DNA from: an uncultured Bacteroidota bacterium
GTDB taxonomy: Bacteria > Bacteroidota > Bacteroidia > Chitinophagales > Chitinophagaceae
Assembly (NCBI GenBank): GCA_937928385.1
Contig: CALEZD010000111.1
Location: forward strand, 1 to 20,787
Direction of reading: 5' to 3'
Length of the DNA: 20,787 bases
This document shows, in pieces, positions 1-8,150 of this stretch; position 1 is the stretch's first letter, and every line of letters starts with the position of its first letter. The notes beneath the pieces are model-generated. The model saw nothing but the letters and a program-made list of their open reading frames with translations, was not told the origin of the DNA and searched no databases. Both the position numbers and the translations under genes were made by a program.

Positions 1-1
1 G

Positions 2-349
2 CCATTAACCCCCATCAGCAACAGGGCGGGTATCTATTTCGATATAAATCCCGTAGTAATTACTAACTATGCTGAGAACAGGATAAAACCTGTTTCCATT
101 AATGATGTTGAAATCAGCAACCAAATCACAGTTTATCCTAACCCGGTAACCGATGTACTGACCATACAAATCAACAATGGCGGCTATGATGTATTGAGGC
201 TGCTCAACATTATGGGACAGGTAGTAAGCCAACAAAACATAAGCGGCAATACTATGAACATGAATATGGCCAACCTGCCAACAGGTATGTATTACCTGCA
301 ATTGACAGGCAAAGACAACACTATCATGCAGAAAGTAGAAAAGCACTAG
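2..349 (+). CDS. C-terminal end of a T9SS-secreted protein (partial)
   Basis: The 5' end lies outside the window. The frame starting at base 2 is open for 115 codons and ends in TAG at 347-349. The first part, with NRAGIYFDINPVVITN, resembles the end of a bacterial surface beta-sandwich domain common in Bacteroidota secreted proteins (family recalled, not searched). The last ~75 residues are a type IX secretion type A sorting domain: VYPNPVTDVLTI, then LRLLNIMGQVV, then LPTGMYYLQL and a final K-V-E-K-H. Such domains direct passage through the outer membrane by the Por/Gld/Spr machinery and are cleaved at the surface. The function of the missing N-terminal part cannot be told. A strong hairpin begins 21 bases after the stop. 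Confidence 0.9.
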   Translation, partial: PLTPISNRAGIYFDINPVVITNYAENRIKPVSINDVEISNQITVYPNPVTDVLTIQINNGGYDVLRLLNIMGQVVSQQNISGNTMNMNMANLPTGMYYLQLTGKDNTIMQKVEKH

Positions 350-370
350 GTGTTTTTCAGTAATGGTTAA

Positions 371-403
371 ATATAAACGCCCCGCAATGCGGGGCGTTTA
401 TAT
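371..403. terminator. Bidirectional intrinsic terminator between convergent genes
   Basis: A perfect 15-bp inverted repeat (371-385 with 389-403) encloses a 3-base loop, AAT. The core is GC-rich (CGCCCCGC) and the arms end in AT-rich sequence, so a U-rich tail is available on both strands. It lies between the + gene ending at 349 and the - gene ending at 403, and its right arm touches the TAA of the latter. Confidence 0.9.
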
Positions 404-1179
404 TATTTATTGCTTTCAGCTTCCTTTCGGCTGGCTTCCTTAGCTTTTCTTAAAAATTCAGAAGCGAAAATAAAATTGTCCAGGTCTTCATCATCGCTGA
501 AGATGATGTCTTTACTACTACCCTCCCATTTTTTCTGCCCCTTGTTCAGGTATATGATATTATCGCCGCTCTCCATCACCGAGTTCATATCGTGGGTATT
601 GATGACGGTGGTAATATTATACTCCTTGGTGATGTCCCTTATCAGTTCATCTATCACTATTGACGTCTGCGGGTCGAGGCCTGAGTTGGGTTCGTCGCAA
701 AAAAGGTATTTGGGGTTCATTACAATGGCACGCGCCAGTGCTACACGTTTTTTCATACCACCGCTTATTTCAGCAGGGTATTTTTTGTTCACGCCTTCCA
801 TATTTACACGGGCCAGCACTTCATCTACACGGTCAAATTTTTCAGCCTTCGGCATATTGGTCAGCATATCCAGCGGGAAACGGATGTTCTGCGCTACGGT
901 CATACTGTCAAACAACGCCCCGCCCTGGAAGAGCATACCCACTTTCTGGCGAAGTTCCTTCAGTTCTTCCTCCCCCATAGTCCCCAGGTTCTTACCTTCA
1001 TACAGCACCTCCCCCGTATCAGGCTTTATCAGCCCTATCATACATTTCATGAACACCGTCTTGCCACTACCGCTGGTACCGATGATAAGATTGGTTTTGC
1101 CCGGCAGCATTTTTGCAGATACGCCCTTCAGTACTTCCTTATCGCCAAAACTTTTGTAAATGTCTTTTACTTCTATCAT
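403..1179 (-). CDS. mlaF: MlaF-type ABC transporter ATP-binding protein
   Basis: A 258-residue ABC ATPase of the Mce/MlaEFD class, which powers movement of phospholipids or other lipids between inner and outer membranes. Visible motifs: Walker A GTSGSGKT (34-41), Q-loop Q85, signature ISGGMKK (138-144), Walker B YLFCDEP (158-164, D162/E163), D-loop SGLDP and H-loop H196. The Met after Gly-Gly in the signature is typical of MlaF-like ATPases. I chose the ATG at 1179 because the sequence MIEVKDIYKSFG fits the normal ABC N-terminus; the frame stays open back to 1281, but those residues overlap the upstream dehydrogenase and look non-coding. No MlaE permease or MCE-domain gene is in the window. 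The gene is probably co-transcribed with the dehydrogenase 58 bases upstream. Confidence 0.9.
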   Translation of the reverse strand: MIEVKDIYKSFGDKEVLKGVSAKMLPGKTNLIIGTSGSGKTVFMKCMIGLIKPDTGEVLYEGKNLGTMGEEELKELRQKVGMLFQGGALFDSMTVAQNIRFPLDMLTNMPKAEKFDRVDEVLARVNMEGVNKKYPAEISGGMKKRVALARAIVMNPKYLFCDEPNSGLDPQTSIVIDELIRDITKEYNITTVINTHDMNSVMESGDNIIYLNKGQKKWEGSSKDIIFSDDEDLDNFIFASEFLRKAKEASRKEAESNK

Positions 1180-1237
1180 GAGCAGGAATCTCTGCCAAAA
1201 ATAGCTTTGTATTGCGCAATCGCAAAATATTATTAAC

Positions 1238-2083
1238 TCATGCAGGCTCGCCGGAGGTATTAGGTAGATTGTCAAGGCCATCTTCCTGCCTGTATTTCTT
1301 CGCTAATTTCTCAGTCAGGCGGTAGTATGGCGTACGGGGCAGCAGAGAGGTTAAATTTTTAATTACTTTGTTCATACTGCCGGGTACACACACTACCTCG
1401 TCATTTTCCAGCGCCCTCAACGAGATATTAACTACTTCATCCGGTTTCATCCAGAGATCTATACCCGATACCGATTGCGCCGGGCTCGCCCCCTTATGGA
1501 AATCGGTATGTGTAGGCCCCGGGCAAAGGCTTTGTACTTTAATGCCATATTGATGCACTTCCATATGCAGCGATTCCATAAATGTATTAAGAAATGCCTT
1601 GGACGATGCATATATGGTGGAGCCGGGTGCAGGCACAAAAGCAGCCAGCGATGATACAGTAATAATGGCTCCGCTATGATTTTTTACCATTCGGGGTAAT
1701 ACCGCATGTACCAGTTGCACCGTGGCAGTAATGTGCACACTCAGCATATCCAGTATTTCATGTTCCGGTTCGTCTATGAAAAGGCATCGCTCACCATAAC
1801 CTGCGCAATTCACCAGCATATCTATGTGTTCCAGTTGTTCTGCATATTTCGCCAAACTAGCAATATCTGCTGCCAACGAGAGATCAGCCTGAATAGCGTC
1901 TATATTAATTCCGGCATTATTTACATTTAAGTTGGCTGCTATTTCATTAAGTTTCCGGCTATTGCGGCCCGTAATCACCAGGTCATATCCTTCTGCCGCC
2001 AAATGAGTAGCAAAAGACAGCCCGATGCCGCCAGTGGCGCCTGTTATTAAAGCTAATTTGTTTAATTTCTGAAAATCTCCCAT
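1238..2083 (-). CDS. Classical short-chain dehydrogenase/reductase (SDR)
   Basis: A 281-residue NAD(P)-dependent oxidoreductase with a Rossmann fold. The glycine motif TGATGGIG is at 14-21, R40 after the second strand suggests NADPH preference, NCAG is at 92-95, the catalytic Ser is in VSS (144-145), and YASSK gives Y158 and K162. The C-terminal extension (RTPYYRLTEKLAKKY) resembles the DltE/YqjQ-like group. The position that normally holds the fourth catalytic residue (Asn in VNIT) reads VHIT here, so H117 replaces Asn. I took the ATG at 2083 because the extra N-terminal residues of the longer frame (to 2161) do not fit the family. The substrate cannot be told. It lies 58 bases upstream of the MlaF-type ATPase gene and is probably in one transcript with it. 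Confidence 0.9.
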   Translation of the reverse strand: MGDFQKLNKLALITGATGGIGLSFATHLAAEGYDLVITGRNSRKLNEIAANLNVNNAGINIDAIQADLSLAADIASLAKYAEQLEHIDMLVNCAGYGERCLFIDEPEHEILDMLSVHITATVQLVHAVLPRMVKNHSGAIITVSSLAAFVPAPGSTIYASSKAFLNTFMESLHMEVHQYGIKVQSLCPGPTHTDFHKGASPAQSVSGIDLWMKPDEVVNISLRALENDEVVCVPGSMNKVIKNLTSLLPRTPYYRLTEKLAKKYRQEDGLDNLPNTSGEPA

Positions 2084-2509
2084 AGGTAACTTTTGTAAAA
2101 ATATATAACTACCTGCATCAGCCATATGATACAAATCACTGTTAATAAGACAATCACACAAGCAGTTACCCCTACTCTACCTGAAATAATGATGCCCTTA
2201 TACTCATTTGCTGTAAAAGCCAGATTTTGGCTACAGATGATATACAAAAGGCACTATGACTTGTTGCATATATGAGCAATAAATTAAATAAATAATAAAG
2301 GTGGCTACAGGTGTACCTATCAGCCTATACCTGCCTCGAATGTATGTGCACAAAGCAGTACAAGATGGGAGTACTTCTACAGGAAAAATCATTAAGCAGT
2401 AGCCGTGCTACACAGGGCATAACTACTCAAATATAAGCCACTCAATCTTTAGCATTTCATATGTAATACTTTTTGTAATTTCAGACTGTACCAATACAGG
2501 AGGTGGGCT
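2084..2509. other. Gene-free region between divergent genes
   Basis: 426 bases separate the divergently transcribed SDR and four-helix-bundle genes. I see no convincing ORF. The only features are a weak inverted repeat (2308-2315 with 2326-2333, 8 bp with one G-T pair, 10-base loop) and the Shine-Dalgarno sequence of the gene to the right. Both promoters should lie here, but I cannot point to a clear TAnnTTTG box for either gene. Confidence 0.6.
2498..2503 (+). promoter_or_regulatory. Strong Shine-Dalgarno sequence
   Basis: AGGAGG lies six bases before the ATG at 2510. Full Shine-Dalgarno sequences are uncommon in Bacteroidota, so this one stands out and fixes the start codon. Confidence 0.75.
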
Positions 2510-3172
2510 ATGAAATGGGCATATATCATAAGGTATAAACTGAAAGCTGCAGCTATATTACTGTTAATTATGACAACCATACTGCTGGGCAACTTATACG
2601 AGCGGCATAATTTCAACACTTTAGATAAGAGCATATCCTCCATATACCAGGACAGGCTGATGCCGGCAACCTATATTTATGAGCTGAGCAATCATTTTTA
2701 CAAGAAAAGGTTACTGCTGGAGCATTATGCAGAATATACTTCAGCCCACTTACAGAAAAAAAACCTTTTACATGATGCCGCCATCAACTCTCTGTTGCAG
2801 GATTATGAAAAGACCTACCTGACCGAGGAAGAAAGTATGCATTGGGCTGAACTTAAACACTCACTGCATAATTACAACAGGCAATACGATATAGCCCTGG
2901 CCAATACCTGGAATAAAAAACCCGGCTTGAACAGCGGGCAGTTGAATAGTTACTTCAATGAAATGATGACAGGGCTGGACGCATTGAGCAAAATACAGGC
3001 CGGTATAGGGCACAACATCGAAAAAGACTCTCATGCTATAGTGGCGGGTTCGATTATACCCGCTTATCTCGAAAATTCGCTGCTGATAGTGCTGGGTATC
3101 ATCTGTATCGTTTTATTCTCTGTATCAGACAATCGTATGCTACGGAATATACAACACAGCTCTCTTAACTGA
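2510..3172 (+). CDS. Two-TM protein with a four-helix-bundle (4HB_MCP-like) sensor domain, no output domain
   Basis: 220 residues. A hydrophobic helix at about 11-28 (AAAILLLIMTTILLG) is followed by a mostly helical, charged periplasmic segment of about 160 residues and a second hydrophobic helix at about 189-206, then a short tail of 14 residues. This is the layout of the ligand-binding half of methyl-accepting chemotaxis proteins and some histidine kinases; the start of the bundle (LDKSISSIYQDRLMPATYIY) reads like the 4HB_MCP domain. The protein stops right after TM2: there is no HAMP, MCP signalling or kinase domain, and no frameshifted remnant follows, since the next gene converges 7 bases away. 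It may sense a ligand and act through a partner in the membrane. The domain call is by eye. Confidence 0.75.
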   Translation: MKWAYIIRYKLKAAAILLLIMTTILLGNLYERHNFNTLDKSISSIYQDRLMPATYIYELSNHFYKKRLLLEHYAEYTSAHLQKKNLLHDAAINSLLQDYEKTYLTEEESMHWAELKHSLHNYNRQYDIALANTWNKKPGLNSGQLNSYFNEMMTGLDALSKIQAGIGHNIEKDSHAIVAGSIIPAYLENSLLIVLGIICIVLFSVSDNRMLRNIQHSSLN

Positions 3173-3179
3173 TGCCGGG

Positions 3180-6100
3180 TTATTCTATCGTCACTTTAAA
3201 AGTGTGCCGCTGTTTATCAGTCAATACATGCAGGAAATACACACCTGCACCCACCCTGCCTGTGTAGTCCAGATGAAGGGCAGAAGTTCCTGTTGATAGC
3301 TCTGTTAACTGTTTGTCTATTACCTGCCCCACCACATTGCATAGTATCAGTTGTGTGTTGCCTGAACTGCTATGTCCTTTCAGTATGAACTTACCATTAT
3401 TCGGATTGGGGTATAACTGCCAGCCATTCCCATCAATCTTTGCTATTGACAGGTTGATTTTGATACGCAATTTGTTGCTGAATGCATCTTTAGGCTGGGC
3501 GCACATATCGCTACTGGTCAGCCGCACGCTGATACTATCACCATCTGATAAATCCGTAGTGCCCCATACCGGCCCCGTTGCACCTACCACAGGACTACCA
3601 TTGCGCAGCCACTGAAATTGTGGCTGCTTACCACCTCCTGTATAAGCAGCAGTAAATGTCACCAGTACCCAGGGGCCTATATCTGTGCCGGGGCTGGCCG
3701 ATATAGAAACAGCGGGCTGAAATACAGGTTTATTTTTCAACGTAATACCACTGCTGGTATCGCTGATTACAGAACTACAATTTCCCTGAGAGCTGAGGAC
3801 ACATTGTATAATGTCACCACCGGTAATGTTACCTGTATTAAAGGTCACGCTGTTGGCTCCACTGAAGGGCTGCCCGTTTTTCAGCCATTGATATTGTGCG
3901 GGCGATGAGCCTGTGTTGGATGTGACTGCCACGAATGTCAGGTTGCCACCAGGGCATATACTGTCATCGGGGCTGGGGTAAATACCTATTTGCGGGCCAT
4001 CGTTCACTACTACATTAACCGTATCTGCCGGAGAGGTACAGCCGTTCACTGTGGCTGTAACGTAATACTTGCCCGCCATATTCTTGCTCACGTAGCTGAT
4101 GCCGGGGTTTTGTGTGGTAGATGAAAAACCTATTGGCCCTTGCCAGTTATACGTTGCGCCTGACACGGTTGATGCTGTGAGCTGCAAATCCTGCCCCGAA
4201 CATAATGGACTGTTGCTGCCTGCAACAGGCGTAGCGGTTGTGATATACACCTGCACACTGGTAGTACCCTGTGCGGAAACACAACCCTGCGGAGAAGTAA
4301 CTGTTACAGAATAAGTGCCGGCATGGCTGCTGTTAGCATTGCTGATGGAAGGATTTTGTGCATTTGATGAAAAACTCCCCGGCCCTGTCCACGAATAAGT
4401 AACACCAGATGTGGCACTACCGGCAGTTAAATTGATAGTAGCGCCCGGACATACCGGGCTGTTGCTCGATACCGTTGGTGTTGCAGGGTCAGGGTATAAG
4501 GATACATGTGTAGTGTCCTTACTGGTGCAACCTGAATTGTTGGCTGTTACTATATAATCTCCTGTATCAGCATGCGCAGCATTTAAACGAACAGGCGTTT
4601 GTCCTGCGCCTGTGAATGACCCCGGACCTGTCCAGGAAAAGCTGACACCTGTAGTATAAGAAGCTGTTACGTCCAGTTCAATAGTGTCACCTTTACATAT
4701 TGGCGTATTGTTGGTGGCGGTGAGTATGGGCGGGGTGTAGATGTGAAGACTGTCTATGCTTGGTGGTGAAGTGCGTACGGGTTTGGTAGCTAATATACGC
4801 AACCTGTAACCACTCCCTGAAGTAGCTGAAACCGGTATGATACAGGTGATTGTATCATTAGACATTGCTGATTTCGCACCTATAGAATCAGGGCTGGAGA
4901 AGTTACCTGAATCATTAGACATTTGCACCTTGAACATATTACCGGGCTTGAAAGGATAGGTAACTTCGTATGCAACTTTAAATGTATCACCAGGACAAAA
5001 AGAAGTATCACTCACCCAGGTAATATTCACCAGGGTATCCACTATAAAGGTAGCTAAATACCCATCATTGGTATTTGTACCACCGCCATGTGTAGTTTGA
5101 TGCGCTCCTGTTGTGGCTATGCCAGAAGTACTCTTAGTAGTACTGGCAAAATGCAGTCTGCCTGTGGGGCTATAACACACAGGGTCACCACCCTGTACGT
5201 ATTGCGAACCCAACAAGGTTGAGTTCCAAATATATTCCTCATTGGTACCACCGTAGTACGTACCATAAAGCCTTGTACCGGAAGAATCAAATTCGCAAAT
5301 AAAGTCGTCGTGGTTTCCGGAGTAGGTAGTTTTGTATGCCCCGGATGTTGTAAATCCGCTATTACTACTCGTGGCACCAGTAACAAATATCCGGTTCTGA
5401 GTTGTCACTGTCAGCCCAACAGCATACTCATTTCCTGTCCCGCCCATATAAGTACACCACACCTGAATACCATTTGTATTGAATTTTGCAAGAAATGCAT
5501 CATAGCCGCCTGCATTTGAAGTCTGGTGCGCACCGGTAGTAGCTATACCAGAAGTGCTGTTGGTTTGGCCGCTTACGTAAATACTACCTGCGCTGTCTGC
5601 TTCTATGGCATATAGCAAATCAAAATTGGATGCCCCAAAATATGTACCCCAAATCCGCACGCCATTGCTACTGAATTTCGCTATATAACTATCAAAAAGA
5701 GCCCCTCCCGAGTAATATGAATGAGTAGTCTTATGTGTGCCGTTGGTGGCAACTCCTGTGTCCTGCCAGGTCGTACCTGCTATTAAGACGCTGCCGTTAA
5801 TATCAATTTCTATATCTGCTACATGACCCGGGAAATACGTGCACCATTGCCTGGTTCCACCCTGGTTAAATTTTGCAAGAAACCCTACCTGCCCCCACGG
5901 ATATGGATAAGGTGTGAGATTCGAAGTAGGATATACAGTTTTGAATGCACCTGTTGTAGCAATATTACTTGTGCTCTGGGTTGCACCGCCAAGGTAAACA
6001 TTGCCTGCTGCATCACATGCTACAGATGCACCATGATCATTGTTGCTGCCGCCGTAAAAAGTGGACCAGAGTCTCTGTCCATTCCCATTAAATTTTATCA

Positions 6101-7229
6101 GGTAGGCGTCACCGTGATTATGTGACGTTGTTGTGCTGCGTCCCAAATAGCTTGTTTGATGAGCACCTGTAGTTGCAAATCCTACTACGCTGTCTATACC
6201 TCCCGTTACATATACATTCCCTATGGGATCGCATGTCACATCACTTACATTTCCCGGCAGGTATGTACCCCAAATCCTCTGACCCTCCAGGTTAAATTTC
6301 ACAAGGAAACCATTGAAATAATCGTTTGCAAATACGCCGGGGAGTGTACCGATATATGCACCGGTAGTTGCAATATTATTACTGCTGCGGCACCAGCCAC
6401 CCATGTATATATTACCTGACGGGTCTGTTGTAACGCCTTGTGCAAACTCATAATCGCTGCCACCGTAGTATGTTGCCCATTCCAGTATCGGGTCTATTAC
6501 TATCGTTCCGTCATGGGGTGGAATATCAAAGGTGATTGTTCCATCATTCAATACATATTTCGAGGGTAATACTTTTTTAGTTACAGCATCATAGGTATAT
6601 GGTGCGGGTTCTGTAATGCTGCCCAGTATTGTGCTTGCCTTCAACGCCCGTTCAACTATTTCAATATTTTTTGCCCCCTTGTAACTGATTTGTATATCAC
6701 TCACTTTGCCACCGGGGTGAACAATGAAATCGTATTTAACTAATTCATTTGCCTTGGTATAAATAATCCAGTCAATATTGGGGTATATGTTTTTATAAGT
6801 GATAGTAGTATATGTATATGCAGTCAACAACTCATCATTACCGGGCAATAAATAATTTTCATAATAAGCCAACTGACCACTTGCAACCGGAAACACTTTT
6901 TTGTTCGCTCCTACCAATTCCATCTCCAGCCTGCAGTATTCAGTCGTAAAATTGATGTTGGCATCCTCACCGGGTAATAACATTCTGTTAGTAGCGGCAT
7001 TTTCTTGTGTTGTTTTATTCCATTGATAGAGGATACCCCCCTGCCCGATAAACATGGTTACTCCGCCTGCCGATAATTTGAAGCTAATATCACTGCGATA
7101 GTTGCCGTACTGGTCGGTTACCTGTCCAACATTCTCAATAAAAGCAAGGTTATTACTTTCATTTGCCTGTACACTATAGGCACATAAAAAATGAATAAAA
7201 AACAGGAAATAAGTATGAACGTATCGCAT
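3180..7229 (-). CDS. Large T9SS-secreted SBBP beta-propeller / Ig-like surface protein
   Basis: 1349 residues. Domains in order: signal peptide (1-22, cleavage after SVQA); an N-terminal domain (about 23-250, starting with FIENVGQV) that usually precedes SBBP repeats; seven SBBP-type repeats (about 251-725), each beginning W-x-TY-x-GG or similar and most ending IATTGAHQT; a linker domain (about 730-830); five Ig/PKD-like domains (about 830-1270), three with the pattern NSPxCxG...SWTGPGSF; and a T9SS type A sorting domain (about 1271-1349) with LYPNPNNGKFIL and GVYFLHVL. It is probably exported through the outer membrane and displayed or released as an adhesin or structural protein; no catalytic domain is visible. 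The 3' end lies 7 bases from that of the 4HB gene, with no terminator between them. Confidence 0.92.
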   Translation of the reverse strand: MRYVHTYFLFFIHFLCAYSVQANESNNLAFIENVGQVTDQYGNYRSDISFKLSAGGVTMFIGQGGILYQWNKTTQENAATNRMLLPGEDANINFTTEYCRLEMELVGANKKVFPVASGQLAYYENYLLPGNDELLTAYTYTTITYKNIYPNIDWIIYTKANELVKYDFIVHPGGKVSDIQISYKGAKNIEIVERALKASTILGSITEPAPYTYDAVTKKVLPSKYVLNDGTITFDIPPHDGTIVIDPILEWATYYGGSDYEFAQGVTTDPSGNIYMGGWCRSSNNIATTGAYIGTLPGVFANDYFNGFLVKFNLEGQRIWGTYLPGNVSDVTCDPIGNVYVTGGIDSVVGFATTGAHQTSYLGRSTTTSHNHGDAYLIKFNGNGQRLWSTFYGGSNNDHGASVACDAAGNVYLGGATQSTSNIATTGAFKTVYPTSNLTPYPYPWGQVGFLAKFNQGGTRQWCTYFPGHVADIEIDINGSVLIAGTTWQDTGVATNGTHKTTHSYYSGGALFDSYIAKFSSNGVRIWGTYFGASNFDLLYAIEADSAGSIYVSGQTNSTSGIATTGAHQTSNAGGYDAFLAKFNTNGIQVWCTYMGGTGNEYAVGLTVTTQNRIFVTGATSSNSGFTTSGAYKTTYSGNHDDFICEFDSSGTRLYGTYYGGTNEEYIWNSTLLGSQYVQGGDPVCYSPTGRLHFASTTKSTSGIATTGAHQTTHGGGTNTNDGYLATFIVDTLVNITWVSDTSFCPGDTFKVAYEVTYPFKPGNMFKVQMSNDSGNFSSPDSIGAKSAMSNDTITCIIPVSATSGSGYRLRILATKPVRTSPPSIDSLHIYTPPILTATNNTPICKGDTIELDVTASYTTGVSFSWTGPGSFTGAGQTPVRLNAAHADTGDYIVTANNSGCTSKDTTHVSLYPDPATPTVSSNSPVCPGATINLTAGSATSGVTYSWTGPGSFSSNAQNPSISNANSSHAGTYSVTVTSPQGCVSAQGTTSVQVYITTATPVAGSNSPLCSGQDLQLTASTVSGATYNWQGPIGFSSTTQNPGISYVSKNMAGKYYVTATVNGCTSPADTVNVVVNDGPQIGIYPSPDDSICPGGNLTFVAVTSNTGSSPAQYQWLKNGQPFSGANSVTFNTGNITGGDIIQCVLSSQGNCSSVISDTSSGITLKNKPVFQPAVSISASPGTDIGPWVLVTFTAAYTGGGKQPQFQWLRNGSPVVGATGPVWGTTDLSDGDSISVRLTSSDMCAQPKDAFSNKLRIKINLSIAKIDGNGWQLYPNPNNGKFILKGHSSSGNTQLILCNVVGQVIDKQLTELSTGTSALHLDYTGRVGAGVYFLHVLTDKQRHTFKVTIE
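5055..6479 (-). repeat. Seven tandem SBBP repeats inside the secreted protein
   Basis: Seven units of about 55-75 codons, beginning at residue 251. Units 1, 3, 5, 6 and 7 carry YYGG/FYGG/YFGA/YMGG/YYGG; units 2 and 4 are shorter and carry Y-L/F-PG instead. The count of seven would close a seven-bladed beta-propeller. The linking segment IATTGAHQT recurs almost unchanged, so the DNA is locally repetitive (for example near 5100, 5525 and 6160). Confidence 0.8.
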
Positions 7230-7247
7230 ATAGTAAATATACTATAT
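7228..7247. repeat. Inverted repeat at the start of the secreted-protein gene
   Basis: A perfect 8-bp AT-rich inverted repeat (7228-7235 with 7240-7247, loop AATA) overlaps two bases of the start codon at 7227-7229. It could be an operator or a weak mRNA hairpin at the ribosome-binding region. It is short and AT-rich, so chance is possible. Confidence 0.4.
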
Positions 7248-7328
7248 AATATCTGTTATAGCGTACATAACAATCGGGTATTTAATAAGCGGGCGAAATC
7301 AGCAAATAACCGGGCAGAATACAGCAAA

Positions 7329-8123
7329 TTACCAGCTTCCACTGGCGCCGCCACCACCAAAGCTACCTCCGCCAAAACCACCGAAGCCACCACTGCCGCC
7401 ACCACCAAAACCACCGCCGAAGCCACCACCACTGTGGCGGCCACCACCCAATAGATGCCCCAGCAGCATACCTGTAGCAATATCACCTGCACCGCGGCCG
7501 CTCATATATCCGCCACCACCGCCGCCGCCACCTTTGCTGATGGCCCAGACAATGAGGATAATACCCAGGATTATAAAAATGGTTACAATAGCGGGAACTT
7601 TCTTCTTACCATGATGGTAATCTTCTTCCGCTTTGTACTCACCTTTTGTCGCAGCGATTATCGCATCTGCTGCTTTATCAAAGCCTTTGTAGAAATTACC
7701 ATTCTTAAATTCAGGCACTATTTCGTTGCGGATGATGCGCCCGCTGGTAATATCCGTCAATGCGCCTTCGAGTCCGTAACCGGTAGATATATTTACCTTG
7801 CGGTCGTCTTTTGAAGCCAATATCACTACGCCATTATCTTTGCCCTTGTGTCCTACCCCCCAGCGGTTGCCCAGCTCTATGGCATATTGAGCTACGTCAT
7901 ATCCTCCCAGGTTTTTTATAGTAATAACAGTTATCTGTGTAGAAGATGTTTTTTCGTACTCCAGTAGTTTTGCCTCCAGCCTGGCTACTTCTTCCGCATT
8001 CATCATACCCGCCAGGTCATTTACCAACCTTGGCGGTTTTGGCTTTGGTGGAAAATCCCCATCCCCCGCAAAAGCGAATAATGAACATAGAACAAAAACT
8101 ATAGTACCCAGGTAACGTAACAA
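7329..8123 (-). CDS. Exported TPM-domain membrane protein with glycine-rich tail (YgcG-like)
   Basis: 264 residues starting at a TTG codon: no in-frame ATG lies upstream, AAGGAG sits five bases before it, and translation from it gives a clean signal peptide (MLRYLGTIVFVLCSLFAFA). A TPM domain follows (about 34-160; LVNDLAGMMN, then QITVITIKNLGG, then DNGVVILASKDDRKVNISTGYGLEG), then a TM helix (about 176-195) and a 67-residue Gly-rich tail ending GGGGASGSW. In bacteria TPM proteins of this layout are membrane proteins of poorly known function, often encoded next to LemA. Here it is the last gene of a lemA-TPM-TPM run, 27 bases after the second gene. The tail is low in complexity but has the usual end for this family. 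Confidence 0.88.
   Translation of the reverse strand: MLRYLGTIVFVLCSLFAFAGDGDFPPKPKPPRLVNDLAGMMNAEEVARLEAKLLEYEKTSSTQITVITIKNLGGYDVAQYAIELGNRWGVGHKGKDNGVVILASKDDRKVNISTGYGLEGALTDITSGRIIRNEIVPEFKNGNFYKGFDKAADAIIAATKGEYKAEEDYHHGKKKVPAIVTIFIILGIILIVWAISKGGGGGGGGYMSGRGAGDIATGMLLGHLLGGGRHSGGGFGGGFGGGGSGGFGGFGGGSFGGGGASGSW
7332..7532 (-). repeat. Low-complexity glycine-codon tract
   Basis: The last 67 codons of the TPM gene are mostly Gly with Phe, Ser and Arg between. The GGN runs give simple-sequence DNA (repeated CCACCACC and CCGCC on +) that opens several false reading frames on the other strand. Confidence 0.8.
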
Positions 8124-8128
8124 ATCTT

Positions 8129-8134
8129 CTCCTT
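8129..8134 (-). promoter_or_regulatory. Shine-Dalgarno sequence deciding a TTG start
   Basis: AAGGAG on the minus strand, five bases before the TTG at 8123. It is the main support for this unusual start codon. Confidence 0.65.
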
Positions 8135-8150
8135 TGGTTTTTATATCAGT

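Noticed and set aside
410..1159. 249-codon open frame on + opposite the MlaF-type ATPase gene
   Set aside because: It is the complement of a conserved ABC gene; its translation is Ser/Leu-rich with no recognisable motif.
1180..1281. N-terminal extension of the MlaF-type ATPase
   Set aside because: It overlaps the SDR coding end and precedes the natural ABC start MIEVKDIY; no family similarity.
2062..2247. 61-residue hydrophobic ORF on - overlapping the SDR start
   Set aside because: It runs into the SDR gene in another frame, has no ribosome-binding site, and the hydrophobic stretch comes from AT-rich DNA.
5117..5386. Short ORFs in other frames inside the SBBP gene
   Set aside because: They are by-products of repetitive coding DNA; the main frame is open for 1349 codons with clear domains.
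5055..6479. Possible CRISPR or satellite array
   Set aside because: The periodicity is that of diverged protein repeats in one reading frame, not identical DNA repeats with unique spacers.
7191..7454. Thr/Ala-rich ORF on + over the end of the TPM gene
   Set aside because: It is produced by reading the glycine-codon tract on the opposite strand.
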